Below, piece by piece: positions 1 to 10,389 of a DNA stretch of 64,000 bases. How positions within the stretch are numbered: the first letter of the stretch is position 1; every line of letters starts with the position of its first letter. Position numbers and translations under genes: made by a program. The notes under the pieces were generated by a model that saw only the letters and a program-made list of their open reading frames with translations, was not told where the DNA came from and searched no databases. The stretch is from Hexactinellida sp. DTS-2022. Lineage: Eukaryota > Porifera > Hexactinellida. Where the stretch lies: NCBI GenBank assembly GCA_028753945.1, contig JAPNXP010000002.1:3720001-3784000 (forward strand), read 5' to 3'.

Positions 1-1193
1 TTTTCGAATGGGGTAAGAATTTCGATCAGATCTTGGAGTATCTTACGATCATATGTAGTTAAGTATTGTTTTGTTTTTAAAGAATTCAATTTCTCCAAAG
101 GAATGTTCATTAACGAACGTATCATTGTAAGTTGGGAATTCCATCTAGTCGCATTTGCTGCTTGAAGACGCTTCTCAGTTTCCAAAAATTCAGAACTGTG
201 GATCGAGGTGCGTACATGGGATACAATTGAAGACGCTTTACTTAACACTTTACGAATGCCATGTGCTTCTTTAAATGCATCTTTTATGACCAGCTGGAGA
301 GTATGTGCAAAACATGGAATGTGATCAAAGTATAAATAATCATAAAGATTTTCTTTATCTTCACCATCATTTACTATGATTGAATCATCGGAATCCGATT
401 CATCTTCACTTGAATCATTATTGTATATGGAGGTTTGAGAAGTAGGATCACTCACTTCTTCAAAGCCGGGGAGTGAGAATGCTTTAATCATATTCGATGC
501 ATTGTCAGTTATGATATATGAGATTTTGTTTGTGATATCGAAGGTAGTTTTAATTCTTTCGAATTGCTCATAGATATACTCTGCAGTATGTGAACCATAG
601 AATCGTGAACAAGCAAGCATGAAGGAACAAAGAGTGAAGTCAACAATAAAATGACACGTAACTCCATAATAACTCCTCATCTGTCTGTTCGTCCATAGAT
701 CGATAGTAATACAAATCGCATCTGTTTTCTGAAGACGTACCATCAAATCACTCTTTATTTGAGCAGATTTATTAGGTAATAATTGAGAACTAAGGTGTTT
801 CCTGCTGGGAATTTGATATCTGGGTTCAGCTTTCAACATAAGCTTTTGGAAACGAGAGCTATCGACAGTACTTAGTGGCAACAGATCGCCGGCGATAAAA
901 TTAACTGTAGCATTAGTCAGTTCAACTTGGCGGGGATCCGTGCTAGTATACTTCTTAGGAGGTGAAAATAATGGCGTTAATGTGGTCTGAGAATCGATGT
1001 TAGTATTTGATTGTAACTTTTCATATTCAGAAGGGTGTTTCCTTTTGAGGTGAAGTAACAAATTTGACGTGGCTTTAGTAGAAGCAGAAATCATTGATTT
1101 GCAGATATTGCACATCGCTTTAAAATTACCTTCAGATTGAGCCTCGGGTATATCAAAATAATTGAATATCATAGATCTGTTAGAAGTCGCCAT
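1..1193 (-). CDS. hAT-family transposase with BED zinc finger (partial, open at left edge)
   Basis: The reading frame is open from the ATG at 1193-1191 to base 1, about 397 codons with no stop, so the C-terminal part is outside the window. Residues 28-53 form a BED-type zinc finger (C28, C31, H48, H53). The RNase H-like DDE domain follows: first aspartate in ITIDLWTNR (D165), second in YIITDNASNM (D230). An acidic low-complexity insert lies around residues 257-281, then the hAT signature CFAHTLQLVI and the ATRWNSQL segment. Architecture and order match ZBED1/ZBED4-like hAT transposases, which bind the terminal repeats and cut and paste the element. The start is the first ATG after the subterminal repeats. 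Since the visible part is undamaged, this may be a young or even functional copy; the catalytic glutamate and dimerisation domain cannot be checked. Confidence 0.88.
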   Translation of the reverse strand, partial: MATSNRSMIFNYFDIPEAQSEGNFKAMCNICKSMISASTKATSNLLLHLKRKHPSEYEKLQSNTNIDSQTTLTPLFSPPKKYTSTDPRQVELTNATVNFIAGDLLPLSTVDSSRFQKLMLKAEPRYQIPSRKHLSSQLLPNKSAQIKSDLMVRLQKTDAICITIDLWTNRQMRSYYGVTCHFIVDFTLCSFMLACSRFYGSHTAEYIYEQFERIKTTFDITNKISYIITDNASNMIKAFSLPGFEEVSDPTSQTSIYNNDSSEDESDSDDSIIVNDGEDKENLYDYLYFDHIPCFAHTLQLVIKDAFKEAHGIRKVLSKASSIVSHVRTSIHSSEFLETEKRLQAANATRWNSQLTMIRSLMNIPLEKLNSLKTKQYLTTYDRKILQDLIEILTPFE

Positions 1194-1431
1194 TTATAAA
1201 TTGAGAAGGTAAGAATTCCAAGTAGTAAACTTTGGTTACTATGTATTAAGGTTAAATTATAAAGTATTAGAATGTATTTGAACAAAATACAAATACATTT
1301 CAAAAGTATTTAATTACAATACAAATACTTTCACAAAAATATAAAAAGTATTTAAATACATCTCAAATACATGAGAAATGTATTTAAAATACATCAAATA
1401 CAAAATACATTTGTATTTGACCCCAACCCTG
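1..1431 (-). mobile_element. hAT transposon, 5' part, running off the left edge
   Basis: The minus-strand unit starts at 1431 with the terminal sequence CAGGGTTGGGGTCAAATAC, a typical hAT start. About 170 bp of subterminal DNA follow, made of repeated GTATTT/AAATAC words (roughly 1258-1425), then the transposase ORF. The other terminus and the target duplication lie outside the window. A second copy of this 5' terminal block, without transposase, is at 9517-9691. Confidence 0.8.
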
Positions 1432-1762
1432 CCGGTAGGAGCTTCACTACTGCCTTTTGGTATATCCCTGACACTGCTGAGATAAACAGCGGTTCCCATG
1501 TCGCTATTGTTTGCCGTTCTTGCAGAGGCGGAATAGCTATCGTGAGGAGAGTAGCATCGCGGAATACGTTCAGTATTTTTGTGGAAGTATACTGATACTT
1601 TAATAAGTAATGTAAAGTACGAAGAAATACTGAACAGTATGCGAATCATACTAATGCCTAACGCTATACTACTTAACTATTAACTGGGAATAAGTCCTGT
1701 GCCTAATACGTAATGGGTGTTCTACTGTTGCTATGCGACTAAGATAACAAGACTCATAACAG
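1432..1762. other. unassigned sequence
   Basis: Bases 1432-1570 are less AT-rich than the surroundings. An open frame of 74 codons crosses them, but it overlaps the hAT terminus and resembles no family I know. A short inverted repeat (GTTCAGTATTT and AAATACTGAAC) lies at about 1569-1630. No gene is supported. Confidence 0.4.
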
Positions 1763-2206
1763 CACCAACAACAAATATTCATATTATAAATTTATAAACG
1801 CGAAATTCGTGCTCAGCATACTTGTTTATCTATAATACCCGTTGAAAGCTAACTCCTAAGCTGATTTTGAATTTCATTAATTTGTTTAATTATTTTGTGT
1901 AAACATCAACAACAAAAATTCATATTATAAATTTATAAACGCGAAGTTCGTGTTCAACATACTTGTTTAGCTATAATACTCGTTGGAAGCTATTATCTAG
2001 GTCCATTTTGAATTTTCATTAATTTGTTTACCTATTTGTGTAAACAACAACAATAAATATTCATATTATAAATTTATAAACGCGAAATTCGTGCTCAGCA
2101 TACTTTTTACCTATAATACCTGTTGAAAGCTAACTCCTAGGTTGATTTTGAATTTCATTAATTTACTTATTTTGTGTAAACACCAACAAATAATATTCAT
2201 ATTACT
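1763..2206. repeat. 141-bp tandem repeat, three units
   Basis: The word CGCGAARTTCGTG recurs at 1799, 1940 and 2081, exactly 141 bp apart. Each unit also holds TTCATATTATAAATTTATAA and a GTTGAAAGCTAACTCC-like segment. A fourth unit breaks off at 2206, where an unrelated GC-rich stretch begins. Related units are at about 34565-35085 and 59310-59547, so this is a dispersed satellite or an internal repeat of a larger element. Confidence 0.85.
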
Positions 2207-3002
2207 AGCCGAGTACCCGCGTTTCGCCGCGGTATTCAAATTCACAGAATGTCTTATAATGAGTAAATAATCATATTTACATATGTTATTGATAGTATTA
2301 CTAATAGCCGAAGCGCCGCCCTCCGCCACAAAAAGGCTTCTTGGTAGTTCCTGCAAAATATCATTATGTTCAAAAGAACTTGTTATATATGTACCTCTTT
2401 AGTGGTATTAGCACTTGGGAAGTACAGAAGATAACTGTATATTCGAATTATAATTTGTCAGTACTGGGGCTTAGAGTGTTGTGAAAATGAAACTTGAAAT
2501 TTACGTGCTTCCTGACCTGAGAGTACCCAGAATTGTGCAGGGAAAATTAATCTGTCCTGTATAGTTAGATTATTTGTAAGCTGTGAATTCCAGTTGGTTA
2601 GTATGTTGTTATGTTTTCCCTCTGTATTATGTCATGGTGTACTAGTTCTGGCATGGATTACGATCTCTGATGAATCAGATATAGAAAGTGAATTCCAGTG
2701 GGTTAGTTAGTTTTCATTCGTTGCTACGAATAGCTGAGTAGTTGTTCTATTTCTTTCGAGGCGCAGTTCTCTCAGCTCGTCGCATTCGTTGTCTCGTTTT
2801 AGTCGCTTTCCTGCTGTATTGCATCTTGTTTTGGAATCATTGGACACATGCGAACGTTTCTTGAGTGGCATTTTTTATGATTTGAAATATGACGGATGTG
2901 TAATATGTAATATGACGGCTATGTAATATGACGGATGTGTAATATGACGGATGTGAAAAGTAAAATATCTGAAATGTGAAATATGTTAAAAATATTGTAA
3001 AC
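2207..3002. other. unassigned, with a short tandem repeat
   Basis: The stretch opens with a GC-rich segment (CCGAGTACCCGCGTTTCGCC at 2211). Bases 2879-2960 hold an imperfect short tandem repeat based on AATATGACGGATGTGT. No coding sequence is recognised. Confidence 0.5.
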
Positions 3003-3231
3003 AGTTCTGGGAATGATAGGTTCACGAACGAACTTATTGAACTTTAACTGAACGAACTGAACGCAGGGCTTTTAAAGGATTCACGGTGAACGAACTTTAC
3101 GAACGCCAACGCTTTCCGAACGGAAATTGAACGAATTGAACGAACTACGTATACTGAATAAAGATAAATTATAAATATGGATCCATAAATATAATAGGTG
3201 ACTGCAAAAATGCCAATCCCGGACATCCCTA
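3003..3231. mobile_element. possible MITE with GAACGAACT motifs
   Basis: The segment from GGTTCACGAACGAACT to CCAATCCCGGACATCCCT repeats the motif GAACGAAC or TGAACGAA several times within 140 bp, a pattern common in hAT-type MITEs. The ends are only weakly complementary and I see no convincing target duplication, so the boundaries are approximate. Confidence 0.35.
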
Positions 3232-3237
3232 GTTGAT

Positions 3238-3670
3238 TCATGTCCAGGCGCTGATCCAGGGAGGGGTGGATGGGGTGGCTAGCCACCCCCTTAGCTCTCT
3301 ATTAACAATATCAGAGTAAAGAAAAATTTAAGAATATTTTAAATAACAAATATTTTTCGAAATGGAATCCACTGGAGGGCAGAACAATGCACCCCCCAAA
3401 CCCAGGTAAGTCGCCACGGGGGGGCACAGGGGGACAATGGCCCCCTTATAAATCCTCGCACCGAGGCTATGCCACCCCTGGTAAAAATCCTCGCCACCGA
3501 AGAAATGCCCCCAACCTGGTAAAGATTTGTTAACTATTTCATTCCTCTGATCCATCCCTGTACACGAGGATCCAATTTTCCCTTGTACATTGGCAAAGAT
3601 CCTTGGACACCAAAATATTTTACTCGCTCCCTCCGCTCTCTCGTCTAAAATGTAGATCTACACTTATACC
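3238..3670. repeat. dispersed repeat fragments (GGGGTGGCTAGCCAC and related)
   Basis: The segment around TGGGGTGGCTAGCCAC at 3268 recurs at about 30609-30690 with the same following CTCTC-ATTA sequence. Bases 3563-3670 match the layout of 11497-11610 (CCCTGTACGAGG through GTACACTT). These are two different repeat families side by side. The open frame across 3328-3555 is low-complexity and not a gene. Confidence 0.55.
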
Positions 3671-4633
3671 GAAATGAATTACACAACCCAATTCTTTGTA
3701 TTATATCTTTCTACAAATACACGCGATCATGTTATTTAGACTTCCTCAGTTTGATATATATACAGTGAATCTCTGTACGCTTGAATAGGGTATTAAGACG
3801 TACTCTCGGATAATACACACTATTCTCTAATATCGATTTCCCCCTATCAAATGCATTATAAATAATTCGGTTCAACCGTTAATTAATACCTAATCGGATA
3901 TGAAGTTCCTCGGATAAGACCTACCAATTTTTATTCCCAAGTAAATAGATCTATTATATTTGGTTGGTATGTACTTAAAAACTGTCAGCTGGGCTCAGTT
4001 AGTATTTTGATTAAGTGTGTTCGTTACAACTATAATACTTTAATCTTATCATAAGATATGTTAGAGTCTTGTATTCCCTACATTGTGTTCATATCATCTA
4101 ACAAGTCCGTATTAGACTGATGGAATATGCAAAAGCGGATCCGGATCCGGTAAAATCCGGTTCCGGTTCGTTCTGTAGATCCAGGATCCGGCGAGATCCG
4201 GATCCGGCCGGAACCAAAAAAAGTGGATCCGGTGCACCTCTACGCAAGGTGGTGTAATTCCTAAAGTATCTGGAATTTCCGGATGAAAATTCCTGTGAGT
4301 ATACACCATATATAGAGCATGCGGAATATACAATAATATACATATAATTAAAGTTCTGGACCTCCATCCTGAAGGTGTGGGTCGAGCCTTGATAATGTAA
4401 AAATCAATCCAAACCTTGTCCACCTACATAGAAGTAAATGGTAGATTGATGGTGAAATTAATTTACCATCGCCTAAAGTCTCGAAAACTGACACTTTCCT
4501 TTCTCTACGGTCATCTACAGGGGCGTAGGAACCTATTACAGATTGGTCCGGCGTGTTTCTCCACTTCGTGCTTGGAGAACATGAAACATAGAAAAATTAA
4601 TTTCGGATGCATGATTTGCACCAAGTATAAATA
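3671..4633. other. unassigned, with a GGATCCGG-rich repeat
   Basis: Bases 4134-4230 contain several copies of GGATCCGG or close variants in both orientations, followed by GGTGCACCTCTACGC, resembling the terminal region of hAT-type MITEs. Bases 3766-3925 contain pogo-MITE-like words (TACGTACTCTCGGATAATAC type). No gene is seen. Confidence 0.4.
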
Positions 4634-4665
4634 TTAAGGTTAAAGATTATGGGATTAATCTAGCT
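4634..4665. repeat. left part of a split dispersed repeat (continues at 7307)
   Basis: The sequence from TTAAGGTTAAAGATTA to ATCTAGCT continues at 7307-7440 after the inserted hAT. The same repeat is uninterrupted at 26109-26235, which therefore gives the empty target site. Confidence 0.8.
4658..4665. repeat. 8-bp target site duplication, left copy
   Basis: ATCTAGCT here is repeated at 7307-7314, directly flanking the hAT ends. It fits the Buster-type target pattern nnnTAnnn, and the homologous locus at 26.1 kb carries one copy only. Confidence 0.9.
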
Positions 4666-4855
4666 CATTGGTTCTCAAAGTGTGGTACGCGTACCACTGG
4701 TGGTACGCGAGATTATTCTTGTGGTACGCGGAGGTATTTCATTTACGTATATATAGCACAATTTGAATATTATTAAATACCATGCCGTTCTACTTCAGTA
4801 CGTTAAACTGTATTTCGTAAAAGCCAGATAGCTTAGGTTATTAAAAGTTAAAGTA

Positions 4856-7060
4856 ATGGATGGTTGGCTCAATACGGGGACCGTAGGGAAGAGAAGTGGT
4901 GCTGGAAATGACAATATTTCCACTCAAACTGACGAAGAGGAGGACAGTGAAGCGATAGCAAGTGCCCCTGATAGGAGCGTGAGAGAAGTCTGCACGACTG
5001 CCAACGTAATCAGCAAACGTCGCAAAATTATAAGAAAATATGATTCTCGTTATCTCAGTTTTGGATTTAGTTGGAGCGTGACGGATCAAGAGCCCAGGCC
5101 GCAGTGTGTAGTGTGTAGTGATGTTCTCAGCAATGAAAGTATGAAGCCCGCACATCTCATACGGCACCTTACAACCCAACACGCTGTATTAAAAGACAAA
5201 CCGATTGAATTCTTTCAGAGAAAACTTGATGAACTGAAACTGTCAAAGGCAATGCTTCTGTCCTGTGTTACACCCGTAGTCAAAGCACAGGAAGCATCCT
5301 ACCGTGCCAGCCTACGCATAGCCAAAGCCGGTAAGCCACACACGATTGGTGAGGAGCTCTGCCTACCGTTAGCAAAAGAGATCACACACATTATGTGTGG
5401 AGAGAAGGCTGCCAGACAGTTAAACTTGGTTCCGCTTTCCAACGATACCGTCTCGCGTAGAATTGTCGACATGGCAGATGACGTTAAAAGAATACTGATT
5501 GAGCGTATCAACATGAGTCGGTATTATTCAATACAGCTCGATGAGACTACTGACGTAGCAGATTTAGCTAATTTGCTTGTTTATGTCAGATACGAATACG
5601 ATGGTGCTTCTCATGAGGAATTTTTGTTCTGTCAGACACTGGAAACGAGAACTACAGCAGAACACATACCGTATTTATTCGAATAGTAGCCTCTATTCGA
5701 ATAATCGCCTACCTCCAATAATCGCCCCCCTAAAGTAGCAAATAAAAATTTATTACTGCTACCCGGAGTAAACATTTACATCTAATATAACTCACAAAAC
5801 GATTATCAACCGATTATCATAATTAAATTGTAATAAAATGTGATATTATAGAAAATTGCTCAAAATTATTGGTCGAAAAATGGAGTAAAAACAATAATCG
5901 CCTAGGCTACTTACTATTCGAGTAAATACGGTATTTCAGTTATTGAATATGTTTTTTGAAAAGTATTGTCTCGATTGGAAAAAGTGCGTTGGAGTTTGTA
6001 CCGATGGCGCCAGGGCAATGACCGGTCGACACAGCGGTGTAGCAGCTCGAATTCGCGAGGTGGCCCCCGAGATGCAATGGATCCACTGCAGCATTCATCG
6101 CGAAGCCCTGGCAGTAAAGAAAATGCCCGAAGATTTAAAGTTAGTGTTGGATTCAGCTGTAAAAACGGTGAATTTCATCAAGGCACGACCAATGCATTCC
6201 CGTCTCTTTGGTGTGCTTTGTAATGAACTAGGCAGCGAGCATGTCCAACTCTTGCTCCATACCGAAGTAAGGTGGTTGTCAAGAGGAAAGGTACTAACGA
6301 GGCTGTTGGAATTGCACTGGGAGGTTCAGATTTCCTAAAAGACAAACAATTTCCCTTGTCACACCTTTTTGAAAATAGTAAGTGGCTGAGTCAACTGGCT
6401 TACTTGTCAGACATCTTCTCTCGCTTGAACGACCTAAATTTGGGACTACAAGGTCTCTCTATCACTGTATTTGACGTCAATGATAAAATCAACAGTATGA
6501 TAAAAAAGCTGCAGTTGTGTGAGAACAAAATCATGGCATGTGATGTTTCACCTTTCCCCGTTTTGGAGAGTTTTATCTCGGAGAATAACCTGACACTTGA
6601 TAATGATGTCGGAGACAACATTGTAGCGCACATTGTTTCACTGAGACAACAGTTCCGTAATTATTATCCAGTGTCAGCTGAAGTCAACAACTGGATGAGG
6701 AACCCGTTCACTGTCGAAGTCAACGACATGCCTGAGGATTTCAGCACTTGTGATCAGGAGAGTCTTTTGGAATTATCTTGTGCTGAAACGTTAAAGTCCG
6801 ATTTCAAAATAATTTCTTTGTTAGACTTTTGGATACAAAGACAAGGAGAATATCCAGTGCTTTCGGACAAGGCCACGCGGTTTCTTCTTCCATTCGCGAC
6901 TACATATCTGTGCGAGAAAGGCTTCACAAGTCTTGTTGCGATCAAGACAAAATATAGAAGCAGGATGGACGCAGAGCCAGATCAGAGATTGAAGCTAACC
7001 TCGATTGACCCAGACATAGCAATGCTTTGTTCACTGAAGAAGGCGCACCCTTCTCACTGA
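4856..7060 (+). pseudogene. Buster-type hAT transposase, interrupted by a MITE and one frameshift
   Basis: The start is the ATG at 4856, about 190 bp inside the left terminus. A BED zinc finger (CVVC ... HLTTQH) follows an acidic N-terminus. The RNase H-like domain shows LDETTDVADLANLL (first aspartate), then VCTDGARAMTGRHSG (second) and the CxxH-type segment IHCSIHREAL. EVRWLSRGKVLTRLLEL and the C-terminal dimerisation segment (LPFATTYLCEKGF, ending at 7060) follow. The frame ends early at 5686 because a TA-target MITE lies at 5669-5931; coding resumes at 5932. A one-base loss near 6334-6338 shifts the frame (coding moves to the frame of 6272-7060). Domain order and words match ZBED5/FAM200-like proteins and their transposon relatives. 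In this state it is not expected to make active transposase. Confidence 0.9.
5669..5931. mobile_element. 263-bp TA-target MITE inside the hAT transposase
   Basis: The ends are inverted: left CCGTATTTATTCGAATAGTA, right in reverse complement CCGTATTTACTCGAATAGTA. It is flanked by the dinucleotide TA (5667-5668 and 5932-5933). With one TA retained, the codons on both sides read in one frame, so this is a clean TA insertion of the Tc1/mariner/pogo kind. Inner sequence includes AATAATCGCC words and no ORF. A related end is at 14712. Confidence 0.9.
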
Positions 7061-7306
7061 TTAGGTCTGTAAGTAATGATATTGTAGATGTACACTGACA
7101 GTTATTTATGTGTCAACATTATTTGTATTTAACCTAATATCGATCATATTAACTAAGAATCTATGTATTGAAATTTTGATTATTCAACAAGTGTTTTTCA
7201 TAAAGTGTATTTGCAGGTGGAATTTATATATCGGTCATTATGGAGGTACGAGGAGGAATAATATTTGTGGAAGTGGTACGCGCTGTAAAATGTTTGAGAA
7301 CCAATG

Positions 7307-7440
7307 ATCTAGCTTATACCCACTAATGAAAGTTGTATTATATAATAGTATCCTTAGTATATACTAATTTAATACTCGACGATAGTTTTCAACATTGTAT
7401 TTTGATTAAATATAATAAAATTACTTTGGAAATAATTATA
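7307..7440. repeat. right part of the split dispersed repeat
   Basis: This begins with the second ATCTAGCT and contains AATACTCGACGATAGTTTTC (7371), also present at about 26190. Bases 7437-7510 beyond it hold AAAGTATTTAAATAC-type words like those in the terminal region of the hAT at 1-1431. Confidence 0.75.
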
Positions 7441-7719
7441 AAAGTATTTAAATACTTACAAATATTTTACGAAAGTATTTAATACTTTTCAAATACTACT
7501 ACAAACAATCAAGTTCTAACTACTAAATGCAGTAAAAATTAAATAAGGAACGCAATATGTAGTTTACCTACACCAGGCGTGCCCAAATCGATTTTAATTT
7601 GGGCCACACTGGCTTCCTCAAATATTAGGTCGTCTAAAAAGGCCAATTGATAAATTTCAGATATATTTAGGGAGATTTAGGTTGGGGTATCCGAACGAAA
7701 ATCGAACAGGAATGGTTAA

Positions 7720-9281
7720 GGCCAAACTATACTCAAGAATGATATTGAGATTATGATCTTTTTGGATAGTACCCTATAAAATAAACCAGCATTTAAAATT
7801 TCAGCTGTTTCTGACTCATACTTTCGAAGTTGCGACCTTTTTAGAGCTTAGGAATGTATGCATCATCATCAAAAGCTCAGTTTTCAAATGGACGATCATA
7901 ACTTTTGGTCTAGATTTCACAGATTTGGTTCAATATGCTTGAAACCAAGTTTAAATGAATGAATACATATGTTCCTTTATAGAAATACGTTTTTTAACAC
8001 TTCCGAAAAAAACTTTCAGTGTTACAGCACTTTGAAGTCAGATTTCTACCGCCAACCTATAACATTTCGATGTTTGGCAGTCAAAGACTGACTTCAATGG
8101 GCTGTTACTCTGAAAGTTTTTGTCGGAAGTGTTAAAAAACGTATTTCTATAATGGGACATATGTATTCATTCATTCAAAATTGGTTTCGAACATATTGAA
8201 CCAAATTTGTGGAATCTAGACCAAAAGTTATAATGGTAGGTTTTTACATACACCACTATTTTGATTCAAATCAAGTGAATTTATATGTTTATAACTATTT
8301 TGCAAATGCTTTCATCCGTTTTTCATATTAGTTGGTAATAGTACATAGATGTGAATACAAAGTTAGTGCTAAGCTCTAGAGTTTATAGTTTTCGAGAAAA
8401 ATATTTGAAAATCATCAAAAATGGGCACACTTTATGCCCATATATGGTCATTTGGAAAAATTGTGCGAGTTAGGGTCTCAAAATGTATTATTGAGGGATA
8501 GTAAATCGGGTATTGGGATCATTTTGCACTCAAAATTTTATTTATTGATCTACGGGTTACTGAGATTCAAAATAGAAAAGTGAAAGGACCACCCAATGAG
8601 TTGAAAGGTCAGAAAGTTTCAATTGCTTGAGCGTTCACAGTTTTTATCCTAATTGTTTGAAACCAAGTGTAAACTAATGAATATATATTCAATTTGGGAA
8701 TGACCCTTGATCTAAACTCTACAATGCGAACTTTCAGAGTTCCAGCCCTTTGAAGTCTGACTTGGCACATTGTTAATCCAAATCTGACTTTAAATGACTA
8801 TAAATCAGAATTTTTCGATTAGAATGTTGAAAATTTTGGTTTAGATCCTAGGTATATATGCAAAGATACTATTGGATGAATAACAACGAAATTGATAGTA
8901 AATTATGGCAGTGCGAGCCTACAAACTTTTTAACCCATTTGAAAAAGTCACCATCCATGATGTCCATCACATTCCAGGATCTTATAAAGGTCGCTACAGA
9001 AAAACTATGGGTCAGATTCACCTGAAATTTGAAATGTATATATCCTTTACAGGGTACTATCCAAAAACAATCGAATCTCAATTTATCTGACGAGCATTGT
9101 GGGGCAGTAATTTAAATTTTCGTCCGAAATTGGCTATATAACAGGGAATTCCTGGGTCACAGAGCCCTACTGAATTCAAATCTACTCAGAATTCAAAAAA
9201 AATTTGCCAGATTATTTACCAGTGTGAAACAAACAGGAAAACGAATCAAACTCATTTTCCCATTTGCAGTATAGTTTGGCC
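7720..9281. mobile_element. TTAA-target element, family A, copy 1, 1562 bp
   Basis: The ends are inverted: GGCCAAACTATACTCAAG on the left, GGCCAAACTATACTGCAA on the right in reverse complement, both bordered by TTAA (7716-7719 and 9282-9285). TTAA duplication is the mark of piggyBac and Kolobok transposons; the GG termini fit Kolobok (5'-RR) better. No transposase is encoded, and the 60-70 codon open frames near 8869-9090 on both strands look accidental. A copy of identical length is at 16035-17596, differing at scattered positions only. It contains a long hairpin (7900-8230) and a CCATATATGG motif (8438-8447). Confidence 0.92.
7900..8230. repeat. long inverted repeat (hairpin) inside family A element
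   Basis: Arms of about 150 nt pair with few mismatches: the left runs from CTTTTGGTCTAGATTTCAC through GAAATACGTTTTTTAACAC; the right is its reverse complement ending ATCTAGACCAAAAG-like at about 8230. The equivalent hairpins are at 16215-16545 and, with different arm sequence, at 27656-27990. Confidence 0.88.
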
Positions 9282-9516
9282 TTAAGAAACACATCTAAAA
9301 TCATGACAGACTACATAAAATTCTCAAGATATTAAACGGATAATATTTACGCGGGTCGGAACGGGCCGAGGGTCGTAATGTTGGGCACCCCTTACCTACA
9401 CGGTATAATTGATGGAAGTGAATATATGACATATATTCGACACACTGCAAGTAACTACGTGATAAAAGTTCAATATTAATCCCTAATAGATACCATGCCG
9501 ACTGCCTAGTGTTGTT

Positions 9517-9691
9517 GAATATAAAGTATTTGATTGTATTTGAACAAAATACAAAGACATTTCAAAATTATTTTATTACAATAAAAATACTTTCAAAAAA
9601 TATAAAAAGTATTTAATACATCTCAAATAAATGGGAAATGTATTTAAAATACATCAAATACAAAATACATTTGTATTTGACCCCAACCCTG
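9517..9691 (-). mobile_element. solo 5' end of a hAT transposon
   Basis: This matches the terminal and subterminal block of the hAT at the left edge (compare 1255-1431), including the end CAGGGTTGGGGTCAAATAC in reverse complement at 9691. No transposase follows, so it is a solo end or short derivative. Confidence 0.75.
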
Positions 9692-9791
9692 GCTTCGATA
9701 GTTTTCATATGTTAGAGAGTTTTATCCGGCGTTCGCTTTCAAGAATTTGGCAAATGGATATATTGTAATTACCACCAGACATTAGCCTGTA

Positions 9792-10299
9792 CAGTGGAAC
9801 CCCGCGTAATGGGGCACCTCCGTCCTAGCGCTCAGCGCCCCGTTACGAGGGAGTGCCCAATACGCGGGGTTATAAGAGAACTCCATTATGTTTGGTTAAA
9901 ACAATTAAGTTAGCACCTAAACAACAATCGTTCACATATAGTCAATTCCTAGAGATAAGGCTGATATTTAAGCATAACTGCACATTACAAATTCACATTT
10001 TACTTTACCTACACCTGGAGTCACAAATCTATTATATTCACGGATTTTTCTTTTTAAGCTCCCTCGATGACCTCAGTACGGGTCTCTAGCATGAGTGGGT
10101 GACGCTTAGTGGCCATTACAAGGAATACTAAGCTGCTTAAAATAAAAAGTATGTTACTCAAGAGAAAATAATCTTCGATAATTGAATGGCGCCCCGATAC
10201 GCGTGGTTATTTGTAATGGGAAAGAGCAAATTCCCAACCTACTGTCCCGCTACGAGGGGTCCCCGAAACGCGCATTACCCGATATGCGGGGTTCTACTG
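9792..10299. mobile_element. pogo-type MITE, 508 bp, copy 1
   Basis: The left end is CAGTGGAACCCCGCGTAATG; the right in reverse complement is CAGTAGAACCCCGCATATCG. TA flanks both sides (9790-9791, 10300-10301). Subterminal GATACGCGGGG and GAGGGAGTGCC words are repeated near both ends. A copy of exactly the same length is at 45359-45866 and a truncated one at 34176-34355. Ends of this form are known from pogo/Tigger elements. Confidence 0.9.
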
Positions 10300-10389
10300 T
10301 ATGCCCCAAAGTGTTTTTCAGGAGAATCGTTTTGTAAGAAACCTGTCAAGACATATATGTAAGACCACAAGCGTCACTGGTTAAGTTGT

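Larger units (their letters stand above)
4666..7306 (+). mobile_element. complete hAT transposon, Buster (ZBED5-like) type, 2641 bp
   Basis: The termini are inverted: the left reads CATTGGTTCTCAAAGTGTGG, and the right in reverse complement reads CATTGGTTCTCAAACATTT; both go on to GTGGTACGCG-like motifs. The 8-bp duplication ATCTAGCT flanks it. It sits inside a dispersed repeat whose unoccupied counterpart is at 26109-26235. Inside is one transposase gene, interrupted by a 263-bp MITE (5669-5931). Little decay besides that suggests a fairly recent insertion. Confidence 0.93.

Noticed and set aside
3328-3555. 75-codon frame with Gly-rich sequence on the minus strand
   Set aside because: It lies in G-run low-complexity repeat DNA and has no homologue I recognise.
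8869-9090. Small ORFs on both strands, present also in the copy at 17184-17405
   Set aside because: Their conservation simply reflects two young copies of one element. No motif is seen, and the diverged third copy does not keep the frames.
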